From: Bryobacteraceae bacterium
GTDB lineage: Bacteria > Acidobacteriota > Terriglobia > Bryobacterales > Bryobacteraceae
Length of the DNA: 43,699 nt
Direction of reading: 5' to 3'
Assembly (NCBI GenBank): GCA_023384675.1
Contig: JAHDVK010000036.1
Span: 1 to 43,699, forward strand
Positions 24,698 through 33,543 of this stretch are shown piece after piece. Within the stretch, counting starts at the first letter, position 1; every line of letters starts with the position of its first letter. The notes under the pieces were generated by a model that saw nothing but the letters and a program-made list of their open reading frames with translations, ran no database searches and had not been told where the DNA came from. The position numbers and the translations under genes are program-made.

Positions 24698-26566
24698 ATG
24701 CCCTTCACCCGCCGCGGTTTTCTCGCCGCCCCAGCGCTGCTCGGCCTGGCGCAGACCGCAAAACGCCCCAACATCCTCTGGCTGTCCACCGAAGACATGG
24801 GCAACGAACTCGCCTGCTTTGGAGACCCCCACGCCATCGCGCCCACCATCGACAGTCTCGCCCGTGAAGGCGTCCGCTATCCCCACGCCCATACCGTTGC
24901 GGGTGTCTGCGCCCCATCCCGCACCGGCATCATCAGCGCGATGTATCCCAGCGCGCTCGGCGCCAACCACATGCGCAGCGCCGCGCTTCTGCCCTCTTCC
25001 ATCAAGCCCTTTCCCATGTATCTGCGCGAAGCGGGCTACTATTGCTCCAACAACGTCAAGACCGACTACAACTTCGCCAACACGCCCAAGGATGTTTGGG
25101 ACGAAAGCTCGAACCAGGCCCACTGGCGCAACCGCCGCGACGGTCAGCCCTTCTTCTCGGTCTTCAACTTCACCGTCACCCATGAATCATCGCTCGTGTT
25201 GCGCGGCGAGGAATTCCGGAAGCGCACGCCGGACGTGCACCCCGAACAGCGCCAGGATCCCGCCAAGCTTCGCACCCTGCCGCCGTACCACCCCGATTCG
25301 CCTGAATCGCGCCGCGATTGGGCCAACTACTACGAGACCATCACGCAGATGGATACGCTCGTCGCCGCGCGCCTGAAGGAAATTGAGGACGCCAGCCTCG
25401 CCGAAGACACGATCGTTATGTTCTGGGGCGATCACGGCGTCGGGCTGCCGCGCGCGAAACGCTGGCTCTACGAATCAGGCACCCGGTCGCCCATCATCGT
25501 CCGCATCCCCGAAAAATGGCGCGTCCGAGGCCAGGCACGCCCCGGCCGCGTGGATCGCCGCCTGGTCAGCTTCATGGACCTCGGGCCCACCGTGCTGAAC
25601 CTGGCGGGGGTGCCGGTCCCGCAACACATGCACGGACTGCCCTTCCTGGGTCCCAATCTGCCCCCCGCCCGCCGCTTCATTCACGGCGCTCGCGACCGCA
25701 TGGACGAACGCTACGACCTGATCCGCGCCGTGCGCGACGAACGCTATCGCTACGTGCGCAATTATATGCCGCACGTTCCCTACTACGACCACATCCGCAC
25801 CGCCGAGCAGGGGCCCACCATGAAGGAGATGCGGCGCCTGCATGCCGAAGGCGCGCTGCCGCCTGCCGCCGCGCGGTTCATGGCGCGGCACAAGCCGCCC
25901 GAGGAGTTGTACGACGTGCGAGCCGATGTGCATGAGATCCGCAATCTCGCCAACGATCCAGCGCACCGGAAAGTGCTCGATCGTCTGCGCGCCGAACACG
26001 AGCGCTGGCAGAAGGAAACCGGCGACATCATGTTCCTGCCGGAACCGCTACTGGCCGAAGAAGAACAGACGCTGGGCAGCCGCCGGGCCATCGCGGAACA
26101 GCCTGGATGGCCTGCCCGCTTCGAGAAGCTGCGCGCGCTCGCTGTCGCGCCCGAGCGCGGCGCGGCGGCGCTGGCCGAACTGCGTGCCGGACTGGGCGAA
26201 AAGGATCCGGCCGCGCGCTGGTGGGCCGTCCAAGGACTCATGCGGCTCAACGCGGACGCCCAGGACACGCCGCGCCTGGAAGCCCTGTTCGCAGATTCCT
26301 CCGCCGTGGTTCGCATTGTGGCAGCGCTCGCCGTGGCCCGGCGCAACGGCACAGACAGAGCGATTCCCGTGCTGGTCGCGGGCTTGCAGCATGAGGAGGA
26401 ATGGACGCGGCTGGCCGCGGCGCATGCTCTCGAAGCTCTGGGGCGCGAGGCCGCACCCGCGAAAGCGGCGCTCGAGGAGGCGGCGAAGGAGCCGCCCCGC
26501 CAGCGCGGTTACCGGTTCAATTATGTCAGCCGCGTCGCCGAACGCGCCCTCAGCCTGATCGGCTGA
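24698..26566 (+). CDS. Secreted sulfatase with C-terminal HEAT-like repeats
   Basis: A 622-residue sulfatase. Tat-like leader: TRRGFLAAPALLGLAQT. RPNILWLSTEDMGNELACFG gives metal ligands, and the formylglycine motif is C71-A-P-S-R75. VMFWGDHGVGLPRAKRWLYE carries the second metal site, and PPEELYDVRADVHEIRNLA is the usual signature. Residues about 500-620 add a helical HEAT-like domain (RWWAVQGLMRLNAD, VVRIVAALAVARRN, WTRLAAAHALEALG), uncommon in classical sulfatases but known in environmental ones. The start is fixed by GGAGG at 24686-24690; the frame runs open back through the tRNA by chance. Substrate unknown. Confidence 0.92.
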   Translation: MPFTRRGFLAAPALLGLAQTAKRPNILWLSTEDMGNELACFGDPHAIAPTIDSLAREGVRYPHAHTVAGVCAPSRTGIISAMYPSALGANHMRSAALLPSSIKPFPMYLREAGYYCSNNVKTDYNFANTPKDVWDESSNQAHWRNRRDGQPFFSVFNFTVTHESSLVLRGEEFRKRTPDVHPEQRQDPAKLRTLPPYHPDSPESRRDWANYYETITQMDTLVAARLKEIEDASLAEDTIVMFWGDHGVGLPRAKRWLYESGTRSPIIVRIPEKWRVRGQARPGRVDRRLVSFMDLGPTVLNLAGVPVPQHMHGLPFLGPNLPPARRFIHGARDRMDERYDLIRAVRDERYRYVRNYMPHVPYYDHIRTAEQGPTMKEMRRLHAEGALPPAAARFMARHKPPEELYDVRADVHEIRNLANDPAHRKVLDRLRAEHERWQKETGDIMFLPEPLLAEEEQTLGSRRAIAEQPGWPARFEKLRALAVAPERGAAALAELRAGLGEKDPAARWWAVQGLMRLNADAQDTPRLEALFADSSAVVRIVAALAVARRNGTDRAIPVLVAGLQHEEEWTRLAAAHALEALGREAAPAKAALEEAAKEPPRQRGYRFNYVSRVAERALSLIG

Positions 26567-26973
26567 CCACCGCTAAACCCGCGCCTGTTCGCCAATAGCA
26601 AATATTCTTTACTCCAATCATCCCAACCATTTACCCCGATTTCCGCCCTCCACCACCCCATTGATAATTCCTTCGCAATGCTAATGTGAAACCGGAGCAG
26701 GTTCAACGCCGGCCGGCAAAGACCTCTCAAACGCTGACGAACCAAATTCGCCCAAGCGTAGCCGTCGAGCCAGCGATGTGACAGAACGGCGCCGATTCAC
26801 AGTGGCTATCTGGCCTTGGCCCCGAGTCGGACCCGATCACGCGACGCCGGAGTGCGCCCATCTTCCGGAAACCCGCCTGTACGTACCCACCCGGCCGAAC
26901 TACACCCGGTCCAAGTCCTGCGCTGTTCGTCCCTGCCCCTTCATCTCCGGCGCCCGGAGCACACACCGGCCCG
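26567..26973. other. Intergenic region with no recognised gene
   Basis: About 400 bp between the convergent sulfatase and oxidoreductase genes. It is less GC-rich in its first 130 bp (runs of T and A around 26598-26680) than the flanking genes. I see no tRNA, no clear terminator and no open frame with family-like sequence. Short open frames here have unnatural composition. Confidence 0.6.
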
Positions 26974-28167
26974 CTACAGCGGCAGGATCTCCTCGCGGTC
27001 CGGGTCGTACTTCAGGCGGCGTTTCTGGACCCAGGCGATATTCCCCAAGTGCGAGGCGGCGGCGGAGCGGTGGCCGATCCAGACATCGCCATTGGGCAGC
27101 TTACGCGTTCGGCAGCAGTCGAGAAAATTCAGGACATGGTCGATGGTCTGATCGCCTTCGCTTTTTACCTCGATGGGCGGGGCGCCTTTCTCTGCCGGGG
27201 TGAAGATCGAACTGCCGCGGGTAATCCACAGGCGGCCCTCAGTTCCGCAGATTTCGACGCCCGCGCCGGTGATGCCGGGGGCGAGAGTCGCTTCAAAGGT
27301 GGCGGTCCAGCCGGAGGGATATTCAAGCAGGACGTTGATGGTGTCGGGGGCGGTGCGGCCGTCTTTGTAGTGGTAAATACCGCCGGCGGCGACGGCGGAA
27401 ACGGGGTTATCCTCCTCGATCATCATGTGGACGACGTCGATCCAGTGGGTGAAGAGGTCGGTGACCTGGCCGCCGCCGAAATCGAGGTAGGCGCGGAAGT
27501 TCCAGAACTGCTGGGGGTCGTAGTCGCGCCACTTGACGGGACCAAGATAGCGGGCCCAGTCGAGATTCGAGGGCTGGGTGGCGAGTTGGGGCGGCGCGAG
27601 GCGCAGGTGGGCCCGGTTGCCGTGCCACCAGGTGCGGGCGAGGGTGATTTTGCCGAGTTTTCCGGTCTTGAAGTACTCATCGCGGGCCTGGATGTAGTGC
27701 TTCCCGCTGCGTTGCTGCATACCAACCTGACAGATGCGGTTGTTGACGCGGGCGGCCTTGATGATCAGCGGCCCCTCCTCGATGGTCAGCGTGAGCGGCT
27801 TTTCCACGTAGACGTCCTTGCCCGCGTTGAGGGCGTCGATGGAGATGGCCGTATGCCAGTGGTCGGGGGTGCCGACGAGGACGGCGTCCAGTTCGCGGTG
27901 CTCGAGCAGGGCGCGATGGTCGCTGAAGCCGCGGGCCCCGGGGGCCATTGACTGCGCCTGATCCACATGGCCGGCGAAGACGTCGCAGACGGCGGTGACC
28001 TGCACCTGCCCGGTCTTGATGAAGGTGTTCATGACGCCCCGGCCCCGGCCGCCTGCGCCGATGAGGCCCAGGCGAATCTTCTCGTTGGCGCCCAGGATGC
28101 GGGCGTAGGAAGCGGCGGTCCAGCCAAGGGCGGCCCGGCGCAGGAGAGAGCGGCGACTGTGCAGCAT
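26974..28167 (-). CDS. Gfo/Idh/MocA-family oxidoreductase, Tat-exported
   Basis: A 397-residue NAD(P)-dependent sugar oxidoreductase or glycosidase of the Gfo/Idh/MocA superfamily. The leader SRRSLLRRAALGWTAAS is twin-arginine-like, suggesting export with bound cofactor. IRLGLIGAGGRGRG at 31-44 is the Rossmann motif, PDHWHTAISIDAL and the catalytic-site VEKPL (EKP at 122-124) follow, and the C-terminal domain has WTATFEATLAPG and GTEGRLWITRG. Homologues with this leader are often in polysaccharide-breakdown loci. The start at 28167 gives the normal leader; a 33-residue extension would run into the rimP promoter. The function within the glycan locus is inferred. Confidence 0.9.
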   Translation of the reverse strand: MLHSRRSLLRRAALGWTAASYARILGANEKIRLGLIGAGGRGRGVMNTFIKTGQVQVTAVCDVFAGHVDQAQSMAPGARGFSDHRALLEHRELDAVLVGTPDHWHTAISIDALNAGKDVYVEKPLTLTIEEGPLIIKAARVNNRICQVGMQQRSGKHYIQARDEYFKTGKLGKITLARTWWHGNRAHLRLAPPQLATQPSNLDWARYLGPVKWRDYDPQQFWNFRAYLDFGGGQVTDLFTHWIDVVHMMIEEDNPVSAVAAGGIYHYKDGRTAPDTINVLLEYPSGWTATFEATLAPGITGAGVEICGTEGRLWITRGSSIFTPAEKGAPPIEVKSEGDQTIDHVLNFLDCCRTRKLPNGDVWIGHRSAAASHLGNIAWVQKRRLKYDPDREEILPL

Positions 28168-28203
28168 TGCCTGCGATTTTATCGCACGGGAAGAGTGGCT
28201 GAG

Positions 28204-28209
28204 GTATAA
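28204..28209 (+). promoter_or_regulatory. -10 box (TATAAT) of the rimP-nusA-infB operon
   Basis: A consensus TATAAT lies 75 nt before the rimP start, with no strong -35. Transcription from here would include the terminator-like hairpin at 28232-28253. Confidence 0.55.
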
Positions 28210-28231
28210 TCGAGGAAGGCGAAACCAGAAA

Positions 28232-28253
28232 AGTGGGCGCAAGCCCGCTTTTT
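28232..28253 (+). terminator. Attenuator-like hairpin in the rimP leader
   Basis: GTGGGC (28232-28237), a GCAA tetraloop and GCCCGC (28242-28247) form a 6-bp stem (one G-U pair) followed at once by six T residues. It lies between the promoter and rimP, so it is an attenuator-type terminator inside the leader rather than an end-of-gene signal. Premature termination could be tuned by NusA, the product of the second gene (inference). Confidence 0.65.
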
Positions 28254-28283
28254 TGTTGTTGGCCACATTGAATCTGGAGACCC

Positions 28284-28760
28284 ATGCCCAGCATGACCCG
28301 GCAGACCCTCGCGGAGCGGATCACCGAGATCGCCGAGCGCGCCGCGCGGCGCGAGGGGCTGGAAGTGTGGGAAGTGGAAGTGTTGGGCGGGGGCCGCGCG
28401 CGGGTGGTGCGCATCACAATCGATAAGCCGGGCGGGGTGACGCACGGGGATTGCGAGTTGATTTCGCAGCAGGTGGGCACGGTGCTGGACGTAGAGGACG
28501 TGGTGCCTGGAGAGCGGTATCAATTGGAGGTTTCGAGTCCGGGCATTGAGCGGAAACTCCGCAAGGCCGAGGATTTCGCCCGGTTCACGGGGCGGCGCGC
28601 GCGGATTTCGCTGCGCGAGCCGCGGGACGGGCAACGCCGGTTCGACGCCCTGATTCGGGGCGCGGAGGGTGAGCATATCCTGCTCGAGTTGAAGCCGGGG
28701 GCGGAAGATCGCCTCCGGATGAGTGACATCGAGAAGGCCAATCTCAAACACGAGTGGTAG
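28284..28760 (+). CDS. rimP: Ribosome maturation factor RimP
   Basis: A 158-residue factor for 30S subunit maturation. Family features: EVWEVEVLGGGRARVVRITIDKPGGVTHGDCELIS in the N-terminal domain, then LDVEDVVPGERYQLEVSSPGIERKLRK, with the diagnostic YxLEVSSPG(I/L)xRxL, and the C-terminal SH3-like domain ending KANLKHEW. The start has CTGGAG about 7 nt upstream. First gene of the conserved rimP-nusA-infB-ylxP-rbfA operon; nusA follows after 56 nt. Confidence 0.96.
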   Translation: MPSMTRQTLAERITEIAERAARREGLEVWEVEVLGGGRARVVRITIDKPGGVTHGDCELISQQVGTVLDVEDVVPGERYQLEVSSPGIERKLRKAEDFARFTGRRARISLREPRDGQRRFDALIRGAEGEHILLELKPGAEDRLRMSDIEKANLKHEW

Positions 28761-28816
28761 GCAGTCCTGGTTTGGCAGGCCTGCCGGGAAGAAGTTGACA
28801 GAGGAGAGCGAGTCTC

Positions 28817-30340
28817 TTGGCATCTATATATCAGTCCATCGAGATCCTGAGCAAGGAAAAGGGCATCGACGCCCAGATCGTCCTCGACGCAGTCAAGGAC
28901 GCCATGCTTGTGGCCGCGCGGAAGCAGTTCCGGACCGAGGAAGATCTGATCGCGGACCTGGACCCGAAATCCGGCAATATTCTGATCTACGCGGTGAAGA
29001 CGGTAGCGGAGCCGGTGACGGATCCGCTGCGCGAGATGAGCCTGGCCGAGGCGCAAAGGTACGATGCCAGCGCGGAGGTCGGCTCGCAGATCCGATTCGA
29101 AAAGCCGACAGAAGCGCTGGGGCGCATTTCGGCGCAAACAGCCAAGCAAGTGATCCTGCAGAAGGTGCGCGAGGCGGAGCGCGAGAACATCCATGCCGAG
29201 TTCTCGGGCCGGGTGGGCGAACTGGTGAACTGCATGGTGAAGCGGATGGAAGGGCCCGACCTGGTGGTGGATTTGGGCAAGACGGAAGCGCGGCTGATAA
29301 AGAAAGAACAGTCGCGGCTCGAGAACTTCAGCATCGGCGAGCGGGTGCGCTGCGTGATCAAGGCCGTGGACAAGACGGGTAAAAACGCGGGCGTGGTGGT
29401 GTCGCGGGCGGCTCCGGAGCTGGTCATGCGCCTCTTCGAGCAGGAGGTGCCCGAGATTTACGACGGCACGGTGCAGATCCGTGGCTGCGCGCGGGAGCCG
29501 GGGGAGCGGACGAAGATCGCGGTGTTGTCGCGCGACCGCGACGTGGATTGCGTGGGCGCGTGTGTGGGGATGAAGGGCATGCGCGTGCAGTCGATCATCC
29601 GCGAGTTACGGGGCGAGAAGATCGACATCATCGAGTTCTCCGAGGATCCGGTGGTGTTCGCGACGCATGCGCTGAGCCCGGCCAAAATCTCCCGCGTGGC
29701 GATCGTCGATTCGGCGGAAAAGCACATGGAGGTGATCGTCGAGGATACGCAGTTGTCACTCGCCATCGGCAAGAAGGGACAGAATGTTCGCCTCGCGGCG
29801 AAACTGCTCGGTTGGCGGATCGACATCAAGACCGAGGAAGAAAAGCGCCAGGAAGTAGAGGCCCAGATGGCGGCGATGGCGACCGGCACTCCGCTCAGCG
29901 TGCTCTCGGACTATGGACTGCCGGAACTCGCGCTCGAGAGTCTGATGGCCGCCGGCGTGACCACGGTCGAGCGGATGGGGGGCATGACGCCGGAGGAACT
30001 GGAGACCATCCCGGAGATTGGTCCGGAGGCCGTCCAGGCGCTGGTCCTCGCAGTCAATTCGTATTATCAGGCGCTGGATGCTTCCGTGGATCCCGCCGCG
30101 GCGGCGCCGGCGAGCGAGGAGACAGGCGCCCCGGCAACGACGGAGCCGCAGGCCGGGGAATCCGTGGAAGCCGCTCCCGCGGAGGCGGAACTCGCGCAGG
30201 ACGCTCCTCCCGAACTCGATCCGCCGGTGGAGCAGGCGGTCCGCTCAAGCGAACCCGACGGCGTGGAACCCTTGACGCAAGAATCTGATACGATGGAAAA
30301 TTCGGGCAGTTCCGCCACTAGAGCGGAGCCTGCGGACTAA
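28817..30340 (+). CDS. nusA: Transcription termination/antitermination factor NusA
   Basis: A 507-residue RNA polymerase-binding factor affecting pausing, termination and antitermination. Domain order: N-terminal domain (about 1-130, SIEILSKEKGIDAQIVLDAV), S1 domain (about 135-200), then KH1 (RDVDCVGACVGMKGMRVQSI) and KH2 (AIGKKGQNVRLAAKLLGWRIDI) to about 345. A helix-hairpin-helix-like segment (IPEIGPEAVQALV) follows, and then an acidic, Ala/Pro/Glu-rich tail from about 420. The start codon is TTG 28817, supported by GAGGAG at 28801-28806 and by the conserved N-terminus; no ATG would fit. The weak start may limit expression. Confidence 0.96.
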   Translation: MASIYQSIEILSKEKGIDAQIVLDAVKDAMLVAARKQFRTEEDLIADLDPKSGNILIYAVKTVAEPVTDPLREMSLAEAQRYDASAEVGSQIRFEKPTEALGRISAQTAKQVILQKVREAERENIHAEFSGRVGELVNCMVKRMEGPDLVVDLGKTEARLIKKEQSRLENFSIGERVRCVIKAVDKTGKNAGVVVSRAAPELVMRLFEQEVPEIYDGTVQIRGCAREPGERTKIAVLSRDRDVDCVGACVGMKGMRVQSIIRELRGEKIDIIEFSEDPVVFATHALSPAKISRVAIVDSAEKHMEVIVEDTQLSLAIGKKGQNVRLAAKLLGWRIDIKTEEEKRQEVEAQMAAMATGTPLSVLSDYGLPELALESLMAAGVTTVERMGGMTPEELETIPEIGPEAVQALVLAVNSYYQALDASVDPAAAAPASEETGAPATTEPQAGESVEAAPAEAELAQDAPPELDPPVEQAVRSSEPDGVEPLTQESDTMENSGSSATRAEPAD

Positions 30341-30407
30341 AGCTGGAGGTGTGAGCGAAAGGGAGCAATCAAGCCGGCCGGGCATTAGCCAGGCTCGCGT
30401 CGTGGAT

Positions 30408-33400
30408 ATGAAGAAAATCCGCATTAATGAATTAGCGAGGGAGCTTGAGGTGAAGCCGGGCGTGATCCTCGACCTGTTGCCGGAGCTGGGCGTCACCGAA
30501 AAGAAAACACACTCCAGTTCGATTGACGAAGATGTCGCCGAGGTCCTGCGCACTCGCCTCGATCAGGCTTCCGGCGGAGCGGATGACAAGCGAGCACCGA
30601 AGGAGCCGGCGGCGCCTCCCGCCATTCAGGGTTTGACTGAAACACAGAAGGAGTCTGGCGGCGGCGCGATTGCCGCGCCGTCCCGGACGAAAGAAAGCAA
30701 AAAGCCGGCGGCAACTCCGGCTGCGGCGGAAGCCGCCCCTCCCGCCAAATCAGTAGAGTCCGCGGGGTTGCCGAAGCAGCCGGCGCCCGTGGCAAAGGAG
30801 ACCGTGTCCGACCCGCCTACCGCGCCACCGCGCCCCTTGCCCATCCGCCCGCCTCTGGTGGGGCGGGGGTCGGCTCCGTCGATCCCCATTCCGTCGAAGA
30901 CGGTCGTGCATCACACGCCGGAACCGGTATCCACTCCACCGCCTCCTTCACGTCCCCAGCCACCGGCGCCCGCGGCGCAACCGGCGAGCCCAGCTCCGCC
31001 TGCTGCCCGCAAGCCCGCGCCGCCACCGCCTGAAACGGCTCCCGAGCGGCCTGCTCCCGGGCGAACCATGGCCCCTGGCGCGCCGGCGGAGCGTCCAGCG
31101 GCAGCGCCAAGGCGGGCGCAGACCCAGCCGGAGCAGACGCGTCCGGCCGCTCCAGCCACCCCGCTTCCAAGAAATCAACCGATCGCGCCGAGAAGCAGCG
31201 GGCCGCGGCCCGGCCAGATTCTCTCCGGTCCCCGGCAGCCGCTGCCTGGCGGCGAGGCGCCCCGTGTGCCCGTGGTGGCGCCGGGCCAGCCGCGGCCGCC
31301 GATCCCTCAGCCCAGGCAATCCCCGCAGGGTTCGCGGGCACAAGCGCAGGCCGGCCAGCCGACCCGTCCCCCGCTGGCGGGCCAGCCCGCCGCCAGGCCG
31401 GTCGTCCCGCCGCGCGCCGATATCCTCGCCCGGCTTCAACAGCAGCAACAGCCCTCCCGGGCAACGCCGGGCCAACCGACCGCGCCGCGCGCGGGGATGC
31501 CCGCTCCGGGCCAGCCCATCTATCAGGGACCGAGGCGCGGACCCGGACAGCCGGGACCCGGCCGGCCAGGCGGCCCCGGGGGACCGGGACGTCCCGGCAT
31601 GCGAGGCCGCGGTCCGCATCCGACTTCCCCTGTCCTGACGCCGCCGCCCCCCTCGCCCGCCGCGCCCGGCCGCCGCGATACCGGCCGCAAACGCGCCACG
31701 CAGCGCGAGCGGGAAGAGGTCGAGGGCAAGCTGAATCTCTCGCCGCGACGCCAGCAGGAGCGGATCGAGGCGGTCAACAAGGAAATTACGATCTCGGAAG
31801 GGATCACGGTCAAAGAGTTCTCCGAGAAGCTCGGCATCCGTGCGGCCCTCGTCATCAAGTACCTGGTGGACCGGAAGATCTTCGCGACGATCAACCAGAC
31901 GCTCGACGAGAAGCTGGCTGAAGACCTCGCCAAGTCCTTTGGCGCCAAGACCACGAAGATGAGCTATGAGGAGGAGGCGGTCCAGGTGATCGACCTCTCC
32001 GAGGTGCAGGGCAACCAGGAAACGCGCCCGCCCGTGGTCACCATCATGGGCCACGTCGATCACGGTAAGACCTCACTTCTCGACGCCATCCGCCTCACCA
32101 ACGTCGCGGACAAGGAAGCGGGCGGCATCACGCAGCATATCGGCGCGTATCACGTGGACGTTAACGGCCGCAAGGTGGTGTTCATCGACACGCCCGGCCA
32201 CGAGGCGTTCACGCGCATGCGGTCGCGCGGATCGAAGGTCACCGACATCGTGATTCTGGTGGTGGCGGCCGACGACGGCGTGATGCCCCAGACGCGCGAG
32301 GCCATCGACCATGCTCGCGCGGCCAAAGTGCCCATCATCGTCGCCGTCAACAAAATCGACAAGCCCGAGGCGCAGCCGGACCGCGTCAAGCAGCAGTTGA
32401 CCGACCTCGGCCTGATGCCCGAGGATTGGGGCGGCGAAACGATCTTCGTCCCCGTATCCGCCAAGGAGAAGACAAACCTCGAACTGCTGCTCGAGATGAT
32501 TCTGCTGGTGGCCGACGTGCAGGAGTTGAAGGCGAATCCGGCGCGGCCGGCGGTGGCAACGGTCCTCGAAGCGCAGTTGGACCGCGGACGCGGTCCGGTG
32601 GCGACCTTACTGGTGCGCAACGGCATTCTGCGGGTCGGCGATCACTACCTCTGCGGAACTGTGTTCGGCAAGGTGCGCGCGCTGTTCGACGACCGCGGCA
32701 GCCCGATCAGGGAAGTGGGCCCCTCGATGCCCGCCGAGTTGCTTGGCCTCGAATCGCTGCCCGAAGTGGGTGACACCCTCCAGGTGGTCACCGACTTGAC
32801 CAAGGCCCGCCAGATCGCCGAGTTTCGCGAGACCAAGGTCCGTGAGACGGCGATGGCCAAGACGCGCGTTTCGCTCGAGAGGTTCCACGCGCAGATGCGC
32901 GAGGGCGAGCGCAAGGAACTGAACATCATCATCAAAGCCGACGTCGGCGGGACCGCGGAGGTTCTGTCGGAGACGCTGCAGAAACTATCCACCGAGAAGG
33001 TGCAGATCCGCGTTCTGCACGCCGGCGTGGGCGCCATCAGCGAGAACGACGTGACGCTGGCGTCGGCCTCCGACGCCGTGATTGTGGGCTTCAACGTCCG
33101 CCCCGAGCGCAAGGCCTCCGAACTGGCCGACTACGAGAAGGTGGACCTGCGCCTGCATACGATCATTTACGAGCTGACCGACGAGATCAAGAAAGCGATG
33201 ACCGGTCTGCTGGAGCCGGTCTACCGCGAAGCCTACCTGGGCCGCGCGGAGGTTCGCGAGGTTTTCCGCATCACGAAAGTCGGCACAGTGGCCGGCTGCT
33301 ACGTGCAGGATGGCACCATCCCGCGAGACGCCCAGATACGGCTGCTGCGCGACAACGTCGTGGTGCATACAGGCCGGCTGGATTCGTTGAAGCGGTTCAA

Positions 33401-33530
33401 GAACGACGTAGCCGAAGTGAAAAACGGCTTCGAATGCGGCATGGCCATCACCAACTATAACGACCTGAAGCCGGGCGACGTCATCGAAGCCTTCAAAAAG
33501 GAGCAAGTGGCGCCGGACCTGAACGCCTGA
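30408..33530 (+). CDS. infB: Translation initiation factor IF-2
   Basis: GTPase that places fMet-tRNA on the ribosome; about 1040 residues. N-terminal IF2 domain (KKIRINELARELEVKPGVIL), then a linker of roughly 330 residues that is almost wholly Pro, Ala, Arg, Gly and Gln. A second IF2-N domain (ITVKEFSEKLGIRAALVIKYL) precedes the G domain: GHVDHGKTS (G1), DTPGH (G3), NKID (G4). Domains II, III and IV complete it to LKPGDVIEAFKKEQV. Start: ATG 30408 matches the usual N-terminus; GTG 30351 with GGAGG just before it would add 19 residues and could be an alternative start. It lies 67 nt after nusA. Confidence 0.95.
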   Translation: MKKIRINELARELEVKPGVILDLLPELGVTEKKTHSSSIDEDVAEVLRTRLDQASGGADDKRAPKEPAAPPAIQGLTETQKESGGGAIAAPSRTKESKKPAATPAAAEAAPPAKSVESAGLPKQPAPVAKETVSDPPTAPPRPLPIRPPLVGRGSAPSIPIPSKTVVHHTPEPVSTPPPPSRPQPPAPAAQPASPAPPAARKPAPPPPETAPERPAPGRTMAPGAPAERPAAAPRRAQTQPEQTRPAAPATPLPRNQPIAPRSSGPRPGQILSGPRQPLPGGEAPRVPVVAPGQPRPPIPQPRQSPQGSRAQAQAGQPTRPPLAGQPAARPVVPPRADILARLQQQQQPSRATPGQPTAPRAGMPAPGQPIYQGPRRGPGQPGPGRPGGPGGPGRPGMRGRGPHPTSPVLTPPPPSPAAPGRRDTGRKRATQREREEVEGKLNLSPRRQQERIEAVNKEITISEGITVKEFSEKLGIRAALVIKYLVDRKIFATINQTLDEKLAEDLAKSFGAKTTKMSYEEEAVQVIDLSEVQGNQETRPPVVTIMGHVDHGKTSLLDAIRLTNVADKEAGGITQHIGAYHVDVNGRKVVFIDTPGHEAFTRMRSRGSKVTDIVILVVAADDGVMPQTREAIDHARAAKVPIIVAVNKIDKPEAQPDRVKQQLTDLGLMPEDWGGETIFVPVSAKEKTNLELLLEMILLVADVQELKANPARPAVATVLEAQLDRGRGPVATLLVRNGILRVGDHYLCGTVFGKVRALFDDRGSPIREVGPSMPAELLGLESLPEVGDTLQVVTDLTKARQIAEFRETKVRETAMAKTRVSLERFHAQMREGERKELNIIIKADVGGTAEVLSETLQKLSTEKVQIRVLHAGVGAISENDVTLASASDAVIVGFNVRPERKASELADYEKVDLRLHTIIYELTDEIKKAMTGLLEPVYREAYLGRAEVREVFRITKVGTVAGCYVQDGTIPRDAQIRLLRDNVVVHTGRLDSLKRFKNDVAEVKNGFECGMAITNYNDLKPGDVIEAFKKEQVAPDLNA

Positions 33531-33543
33531 CCGGAGCCCTGCG

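Noticed and set aside
26727-27203. Short open frames on both strands in the gap before the Gfo/Idh/MocA gene.
   Set aside because: Composition is unlike natural protein, there is no ribosome binding site of note and no family resemblance.
28232-28253. Reading the hairpin as the terminator of the oxidoreductase gene.
   Set aside because: That gene runs the other way and starts here; the T-tract follows on the plus strand inside the rimP leader.
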